From an uncultured Mucilaginibacter sp. (GTDB lineage: Bacteria > Bacteroidota > Bacteroidia > Sphingobacteriales > Sphingobacteriaceae), in contig CAITEP010000020.1 of assembly GCA_903891475.1 (NCBI GenBank), forward strand, positions 186,001 to 250,000: a DNA stretch of 64,000 nucleotides, read 5' to 3'. This document shows positions 57,756 through 64,000 of the stretch, in pieces. The notes under the pieces were generated by a model. That model made no database searches. It had not been told where the DNA came from and saw only the letters and a program-made list of their open reading frames with translations. Positions within the stretch are counted from its first letter, which is position 1, and the number at the start of each line of letters is the position of its first letter. The position numbers and the translations under genes are program-made.

Positions 57756-57800
57756 GGCCTCACCCTGCTCTCTTAATCCCGATAGCTATCGGGAGAGAGG
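57755..57800. repeat. REP-like element inside the ABC operon
   Basis: GGCCTCACCCTGCTCTCT, then CCCGATAGCTATCGGG (a perfect 16-bp palindrome, 57778-57793), AGAGAGGGTC. It is the opposite orientation of the elements at 296-424. A further partial copy (CTCTCCCGATTTTATCGAGA) is near 57927-57946. Confidence 0.7.
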
Positions 57801-57983
57801 GTCTAGATTCGGTTTTTATAATTAAATATTCTTAAAATACAATAATGGTAATATGGGGCATTAAATGGCTTCAGATAAAATAAAAGGTTAGTTCAAAAAT
57901 ATAAATAGCCATGCATTCAGAACCTACTCTCCCGATTTTATCGAGATAGAACAGGTTTGATTAGACAAAAGAATCAACATAAA

Positions 57984-59075
57984 ATGAAAAAATATAGTAA
58001 TACCCGTGCAACTTTAGCCATAGCGGCGGCAAGCTTTCGTTCTATCATCCGCAGCCCCTCGGCAGTTGTATTTAGTTTGGCTTTTCCGCTCATTTTTATC
58101 GTAGTTTTTGCCAATGTTGGCGGAAGCGCGGTGACGGTTGATGTTGGGGTAGCTAAAACTTGCGATACTACTGGCCCTGTATATAAAATACTACAAAATA
58201 CAAAGGTTGTCCACCTGATAAAAAGCCAATCAACTGTTGAGATGGAAAAAAACCTCTCGAAAGGCAATATTGACGCCATTATCAACATCCAAAAAAATAA
58301 TGGAAGGCCACTTTACTCCCTCCATATAAAATATACCAGCGCATCCATGCAAAAAGATGCCATTTTAAAATCGCTTTTAAATAGTGTCTTCTATCAACTA
58401 AATAGTCAGGGTGGTAACCAACCTATGGCGGTTGCCGATATTAAGGAAACAACTATTCAAGGCCGCGAATACAAATACATCGACTTTTTACTACCCGGCA
58501 TGCTTGGCTTTTCATTACTAAGCAGTGGTGTATTTGGTACCGCTTTTGTGTTTTTAAGCCTGCGTTTAACTTTGGTAGTAAAACGCTTTTTTGCCACCCC
58601 GGTAAAAAAATACAGCATTGTTTTGGGCGAGGCCCTGGCACGCTTGGTATTCTCGTGGATTGGTGCCTTATTTATTATATTGGTTGGTCATTTTGCCTTC
58701 GGGTTCACCTTGATACATGGAGCGGTAACCGTTATTAACATGCTTATTTTGGCTGCCATTGGTTTAATTGTATTTATGGGTTTTGGTTTCATCATATCGG
58801 GCGTTGCCAAAAACGAAAGCACGGTGCCGCCATTGTCAAACATTATTACAATGCCCCAGTTTTTGCTATCAGGTACTTTTTTTGCCACCACCGCATTCCC
58901 TACATGGTTACAATCATTAAGCAATATATTACCACTTACATACCTTAACAAAGCCATGCGCGATGTGGCGTTTGAAGGTGCCGGTCTTGGTGATGTTACC
59001 AAAGACTTATTGGTATTAGGCATTTGGTTTGTAATTGTTTACGCGGTAGCCGTTAAAACCTTTAAGTGGGAATAG
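57984..59075 (+). CDS. ABC-2 type transporter permease
   Basis: A 363-residue inner-membrane protein: one N-terminal helix (SAVVFSLAFPLIFIVVFANV), an extracytoplasmic domain of about 130 residues, then five helices with the ABC-2 signature (LLPGMLGFSLLSSGVFGTAF; NIITMPQFLLSGTFFATTAF; LPLTYLNKAMRDVAFEG). The C-terminal helix is followed by KTFKWE. Start set at the ATG at 57984, since the frame from 57957 begins with TTG. Partner of the ATPase at 56991; substrate unknown. Confidence 0.92.
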   Translation: MKKYSNTRATLAIAAASFRSIIRSPSAVVFSLAFPLIFIVVFANVGGSAVTVDVGVAKTCDTTGPVYKILQNTKVVHLIKSQSTVEMEKNLSKGNIDAIINIQKNNGRPLYSLHIKYTSASMQKDAILKSLLNSVFYQLNSQGGNQPMAVADIKETTIQGREYKYIDFLLPGMLGFSLLSSGVFGTAFVFLSLRLTLVVKRFFATPVKKYSIVLGEALARLVFSWIGALFIILVGHFAFGFTLIHGAVTVINMLILAAIGLIVFMGFGFIISGVAKNESTVPPLSNIITMPQFLLSGTFFATTAFPTWLQSLSNILPLTYLNKAMRDVAFEGAGLGDVTKDLLVLGIWFVIVYAVAVKTFKWE

Positions 59076-59139
59076 GTTGTTTTGATTAAAAAGTCAATTT
59101 TAAAAACTGAATTTGGAAACGAATGATATTGCCAATAAT

Positions 59140-59826
59140 ATGGAGACTGGCAAAGAAATATTTGAAAATATACCTATAAGAATCAGACCATTCTGGGGTG
59201 GATTAATATTATCTCGTTTTGACCATCATATAGAAAATATTCCCCCTGAAATTAAAGACATTTTTCCAATAATCCATAATAACCAAAAATGGAAAGATGC
59301 AAATGAGCAATTTAGTAAAATAAAACGTTTTATGTTGAGAAATAAAAGTTTTCAACCAGAAACGTACTTATCTTTGGCAGAAATGGTTGCAAAAGTAACC
59401 TTTAACTCTGCTTTATCTTTGGATGTTTTCGAGAAGGATAATGGTTGGTATATTCCAAAATTGGCTGTAAATACCGCACTCTTTTTTAATGATGATAGAC
59501 TATTAGGAGAGGTAGAAAAAGCTATTTTTATTTTTGATATTAACAAGAAGTTTGTTAATAATTTAATTGCTGCACAGGATTTTTTGATATATCAAAAAAT
59601 TGATGATATTCTCTGGTACGATTGGGATCCTATTGGGGTAAATAGTTATAATCAAAGAGATGAATACCAAAGCTATGTTTCACCGATTTTTCAGCTTAAG
59701 AAATCTGGAGCAAGTATACAAACAATTGCCTCTCTTTTATTAAACTTCGAGACAGAAAGCATGGGATTATCTGGTAACCTTAAACACTGTTTGATTATTG
59801 CAAACAAAATAATCTTAGCACATTAA
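59140..59826 (+). CDS. Unknown protein with conserved C-terminal DPIGVN...MGLSGN region
   Basis: A 228-residue soluble protein; no family is named with confidence. The last 75 residues (WYDWDPIGVNSYNQRDEYQS, YVSPIFQLKKSGASI, FETESMGLSGN) follow a pattern I recall from small uncharacterised bacterial proteins, sometimes in immunity-like settings. The N-terminal part (residues 1-145) is a separate helical region. The ATG at 59140 is preferred; an in-frame TTG at 59113 would add 9 residues. It follows the permease by 64 bases and is AT-rich compared with it. Confidence 0.7.
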   Translation: METGKEIFENIPIRIRPFWGGLILSRFDHHIENIPPEIKDIFPIIHNNQKWKDANEQFSKIKRFMLRNKSFQPETYLSLAEMVAKVTFNSALSLDVFEKDNGWYIPKLAVNTALFFNDDRLLGEVEKAIFIFDINKKFVNNLIAAQDFLIYQKIDDILWYDWDPIGVNSYNQRDEYQSYVSPIFQLKKSGASIQTIASLLLNFETESMGLSGNLKHCLIIANKIILAH

Positions 59827-59908
59827 CATTTGTAGACCTAAAAAGCCTTATTTCATGTTAAGTTAACGTTAATATTCAACTATTTTATACAAAATTTAAC
59901 GGAATTTG

Positions 59909-59916
59909 TATATTTG
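59909..59916 (+). promoter_or_regulatory. -7 box TATATTTG for eno
   Basis: Exact TAnnTTTG match, 61 bases before the ATG at 59978. Confidence 0.55.
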
Positions 59917-59977
59917 GAGTGTAAAAGTATAAAGTGTAAAACTTACACTAAGTATATAAACCAGTAAATTCTTTTAA

Positions 59978-61279
<1,302 letters not shown>

Positions 61280-61328
61280 TTTATCTTATTTGTAGCTTAT
61301 AATTGTTAATAAATTATATCACATTAAG

Positions 61329-61355
61329 AAAGCTGACTTTATGGTCGGCTTTTTT
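61329..61355 (+). terminator. Terminator of eno
   Basis: AAAGCTGAC and GTCGGCTTT pair (one T-G wobble) around TTTATG, followed by T's. Confidence 0.88.
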
Positions 61356-61364
61356 AATTTTTAA

Positions 61365-61372
61365 TAAATTTG
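61365..61372 (+). promoter_or_regulatory. -7 box TAAATTTG for lspA
   Basis: Exact TAnnTTTG match between the eno terminator and the ATG at 61391. Confidence 0.5.
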
Positions 61373-61390
61373 TCAAAATAAACACTAAAA

Positions 61391-61951
61391 ATGGATCTGA
61401 AATCCTTATTTGCCCCGTTTAATCTAAAAACTGAAGAAATAAAACCTTTTTTATTAAAACGAATCGTCCTGGTTACACTTTTATTAATTGTAATTATCGG
61501 GCTCGATCAGGCTTCTAAACATTATATCCGCCATCAATTATCTCCATTATCTCAATATAAATTCGTATTTAACCTATTAACTATCGAAAGAGTTCAAAAT
61601 ACAGGCGCCTTTTTAAGTCTCGGCGATACCTTAAAAGGGCCGGTAAAGGTAATTATACTGAATATTGTACCCTTATTGGTAATGCTTTTTGGTTTAGCAT
61701 TTGTTTTATTGGCTAAAAGTATTGATAAGGCAAATATCTATGGCATAGCTTTAGTGTTAGGTGGCGGCTTAGGCAACCTTTATGATAGAATGCTCTATAA
61801 TTCTGTAACTGACTTCCTATTTCTTAAATTAGGCTTTCTGCAAACAGGTGTATTTAACATTGCCGATATGGCGATTATGGGAGGAATGTTTACTATTTTA
61901 ATCCATTCTTATTTGAAAGATAGGAAAGCTAAGCAAAATCTGGAAAGTTGA
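61391..61951 (+). CDS. lspA: Signal peptidase II (lipoprotein signal peptidase)
   Basis: A 186-residue inner-membrane aspartic protease that cuts prolipoproteins ahead of the lipidated Cys. Four membrane segments are visible. GLDQASKHYI and QNTGAFLSLGD are conserved; the catalytic Asp pair lies in GLGNLYDRMLYNSVTDFL and FNIADMAI. A basic N-terminal lead of about 22 residues precedes the first helix, slightly longer than usual. It processes the lipoproteins encoded elsewhere in this window. Confidence 0.95.
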   Translation: MDLKSLFAPFNLKTEEIKPFLLKRIVLVTLLLIVIIGLDQASKHYIRHQLSPLSQYKFVFNLLTIERVQNTGAFLSLGDTLKGPVKVIILNIVPLLVMLFGLAFVLLAKSIDKANIYGIALVLGGGLGNLYDRMLYNSVTDFLFLKLGFLQTGVFNIADMAIMGGMFTILIHSYLKDRKAKQNLES

Positions 61952-62011
61952 TTTTGCTGCCTGCTTTATAAGATCCTGTTTTTTAGGTAAATAAATCCTA
62001 ATAAAAAACCG

Positions 62012-62019
62012 TACCTTTG
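62012..62019 (+). promoter_or_regulatory. -7 box TACCTTTG for the RhlE-like gene
   Basis: Exact TAnnTTTG match, leaving a leader of about 90 bases before the ATG at 62113, longer than typical here. Confidence 0.5.
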
Positions 62020-62112
62020 CACAGAATACCCGTTAGCTTACGGTTTTGATTTATCCGACGACTCTTCAGATCCGCTTATGCAATCGCGTTAGCACATATT
62101 TAAAAACATTAC

Positions 62113-63420
62113 ATGTTATTTCAAGATTTAAAATTAATTGAACCCATTTTAAGGGCACTAAAAACCGAGGGCTATACCAGTCCTACCCCAATACAAGAAC
62201 AAGCCATCCCCATTATACTTCAAAATAAAGATTTATTGGGTTGCGCGCAAACAGGTACCGGTAAAACCGCTGCCTTTGCCATCCCCATTTTACAGTTATT
62301 GTACCAAGATAGGCTGCAACATAAAGAACAGAAAACCATAAAGGCCCTCATATTAACCCCAACCCGCGAGCTGGCCATACAAATTGACGAGAGTTTTGCA
62401 GCCTATGGCAGGCATACTGGCTTAAAGCATTTGGTAATTTTTGGCGGCGTTTCGCAAAACCCGCAGGTGGATGCCCTGCGCCGTGGTGTGGATATTTTGG
62501 TGGCAACTCCTGGCAGATTACTCGATTTAATGAACCAGCGTTTTGTACACCTGGATCATATCAGGATGCTGGTTTTAGATGAAGCCGACCGCATGCTGGA
62601 TATGGGCTTTGTGCACGATGTTAAAAAAATTATCGCTAAAGTTCCGGCGAAGCGCCAAACCTTGTTTTTTTCGGCTACCATGCCAAACGAAATTCAGCAA
62701 TTGGCCAATACCATTTTAACCAAACCCGAAAAGGTGGAGGTTACCCCTGTTTCATCCACAGCCGATACCATCCAACAATCGCTTTATTACGTTGAAAAAA
62801 ACGACAAGAAGGCATTGCTCATACATCTCCTAAAGGATAAAAACATTAAAACCGCATTGGTATTTACCCGTACCAAACACGGTGCCGATAAGGTAGTAAA
62901 GGACCTGATAAAAGTTGGCATTACTGCCGAGGCCATACATGGTAATAAATCGCAAAACGCGCGGCAAAGGGCGCTGACTAATTTTAAAAACCGTACCACC
63001 CGTGTTTTAATAGCTACCGATATTGCCGCGCGCGGTATTGATATTGATGAACTGACCCACGTGATTAACTACGAATTGCCAAACATTCCCGAAACTTATG
63101 TACACCGTATTGGGCGTACCGGCAGGGCAGGGGCAAGCGGCATCGCCTTATCTTTTTGCGATCAGGAAGAAATTGAATTTTTGAAAGATATTCATAAGCT
63201 AATTGCCAAGCAAATACCTGTAGAAGAAGGGCATCCATACCCAATGAGCATTCAAAACCTAACTACTAAAATGGTGGAAGGCGCGAAGCCGGCAGCTAAG
63301 GGTAGGGGTGGCGCGCAAAAAAGGGGCAGGGGCTTTGGTAGCAAAGACAAGCCAAAAAGCGCGTACGGAAACATGAGCGGCAGGCCAGGTGGCGGTCAGC
63401 GTGAAGCTAAGCGCAGCTAA
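62113..63420 (+). CDS. DEAD-box RNA helicase, RhlE-like
   Basis: A 435-residue RNA-dependent ATPase with every DEAD-box motif in order: Q motif ([13 protein letters not shown]), Walker [37 protein letters not shown] and [11 protein letters not shown] basic Arg/Gly-rich tail (about residues 395-435; [15 protein letters not shown]) is typical of RhlE-like helicases in ribosome assembly or RNA turnover. Contrast the degenerate paralogue at 12516. Preceded by an unusually long leader. Confidence 0.95.
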   Translation: MLFQDLKLIEPILRALKTEGYTSPTPIQEQAIPIILQNKDLLGCAQTGTGKTAAFAIPILQLLYQDRLQHKEQKTIKALILTPTRELAIQIDESFAAYGRHTGLKHLVIFGGVSQNPQVDALRRGVDILVATPGRLLDLMNQRFVHLDHIRMLVLDEADRMLDMGFVHDVKKIIAKVPAKRQTLFFSATMPNEIQQLANTILTKPEKVEVTPVSSTADTIQQSLYYVEKNDKKALLIHLLKDKNIKTALVFTRTKHGADKVVKDLIKVGITAEAIHGNKSQNARQRALTNFKNRTTRVLIATDIAARGIDIDELTHVINYELPNIPETYVHRIGRTGRAGASGIALSFCDQEEIEFLKDIHKLIAKQIPVEEGHPYPMSIQNLTTKMVEGAKPAAKGRGGAQKRGRGFGSKDKPKSAYGNMSGRPGGGQREAKRS

Positions 63421-63496
63421 AGGTATAAGCAATAAATTGTAATTTGATTTATAAAATAAGATAAGATCCGTCAATGTTAATATGTTTAAAAGTTAG

Positions 63497-63528
63497 TTGG
63501 TGGAGCTTGTTATTATGCTATAAATTTG
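63497..63528 (+). promoter_or_regulatory. Promoter of the FtsB-like gene
   Basis: TTG at 63497-63499 and TAAATTTG at 63521-63528 are 21 bases apart, fitting the Bacteroidota -33/-7 layout; ATG at 63548. Confidence 0.5.
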
Positions 63529-63547
63529 ACCTTACAAAATCTATGTT

Positions 63548-63850
63548 ATGAAACGGCTACTTGATTTATTTAAAAACAAATATTTTTTAATATCATTTGC
63601 CTTTATTGTGTGGATGATATTTTTTGACAAAAACGATTTATTTTCACAAAACCAATACCGCAAACAGGTTATTAAGTTAAAGCAAGAACGCGATTTTTAT
63701 AAAAAAGAAACCGAAAAGGTACGCAAAGACCTTGACGAACTAACCACCAACCCCCAACGCCTTGAAAAATTTGCCCGCGAACGTTATTTAATGAAACGCG
63801 ATAACGAAGATGTGTTTGTTATTGTGCAAGGCAATAAGGCAAAAAAATAA
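63548..63850 (+). CDS. FtsB/DivIC-like septum formation initiator
   Basis: A 100-residue bitopic membrane protein: short cytoplasmic N-terminus, one helix (YFLISFAFIVWMIFFD), a periplasmic coiled coil (residues 38-70, YRKQVIKLKQERDFYKKETE) and the conserved tail ERYLMKRDNEDVFVI. Such proteins join FtsL and FtsQ in the divisome. Length is normal. Nothing further is seen in the last 150 bases of the window. Confidence 0.9.
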   Translation: MKRLLDLFKNKYFLISFAFIVWMIFFDKNDLFSQNQYRKQVIKLKQERDFYKKETEKVRKDLDELTTNPQRLEKFARERYLMKRDNEDVFVIVQGNKAKK

Positions 63851-64000
63851 ACCTGATTTATCATTGCCATCGACTAGGCATCTGGTTGTTAATTCGCTTG
63901 CCTATTTAAATTAACAATTTTTGCTATTTTCACCCCAAATTTTATAGTTAACCACTATAATTGTGTTTAAATGCCTTGGTTTTTAAATACTACTAATTGT

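Noticed and set aside
63971..64000. Possible start of a gene running off the right edge (ATG at 63971)
   Set aside because: Only ten codons visible, insufficient to call.

Overview
The window reads as chromosomal DNA of a Bacteroidota bacterium, most likely Sphingobacteriaceae (Pedobacter/Mucilaginibacter-like). Evidence: many genes are preceded by the Bacteroidota -7 box TAnnTTTG rather than a sigma-70 box, with no Shine-Dalgarno pattern; the DNA is AT-rich with short A/T-rich leaders; the gene content is typical of the phylum (GH8 and GH95 glycosidases, OmpA with thrombospondin-3 repeats, M13 peptidase, eukaryote-like class Ia ribonucleotide reductase, RluA, FtsB/DivIC-like, RRM protein). 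No rRNA, tRNA, CRISPR array, transposase or prophage was found.

Layout. 1-2.5 kb: end of a glycosyltransferase cut by the window edge, a repeat-rich gap, a dicarboxylate symporter, a 49-codon membrane ORF and an RRM protein. 2.7-11.5 kb: HAD hydrolase, GH8 glycosidase, a TolC-RND-MFP efflux operon, and a HAD-like protein lacking the nucleophile Asp. 11.6-16.6 kb: DUF3052/OmdA fusion, VF530 protein, a degenerate DEAD-box protein, TruA and a cytosolic PAS histidine kinase. 16.6-19.9 kb: an exported molybdenum hydroxylase operon (2Fe-2S subunit, di-haem cytochrome c, Tat-exported large subunit). 20-25.7 kb: accessory stretch with an unknown membrane protein, a NmrA-AraC pair followed by a decayed ORF, and a MORN-like secreted protein flanked by direct repeats. 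25.7-38.2 kb: OmpA, porin, KatG with a 21-bp phased repeat array upstream, acyltransferase, TPR protein, lipoprotein, M13 peptidase, SucD. 38.2-49.8 kb: GH95, CarA, PanB, RluA, a BatA-like membrane protein, a TIR-domain protein directly behind fabG, and a secreted proteasome-beta-like protein. 49.8-56.5 kb: DUF1569, nrdB-nrdA interrupted by a four-helix-bundle gene between inverted repeats, MsrB, SDR, YdeI. 56.5-64 kb: an isolated 32-residue amphipathic peptide gene with its own terminator, an ABC exporter, enolase, LspA, RhlE and an FtsB-like protein.

Most of the window is housekeeping. The points most worth a second look are the 32-residue peptide at 56788-56886, the phased repeat array upstream of katG (30281-30392), the TIR gene behind fabG, the four-helix-bundle unit inside the nrd operon, the secreted Ntn-hydrolase-like protein, and several enzyme-family members with altered catalytic motifs (two HADs, one DEAD-box). 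All family names come from motif recognition by eye; no database search was run.
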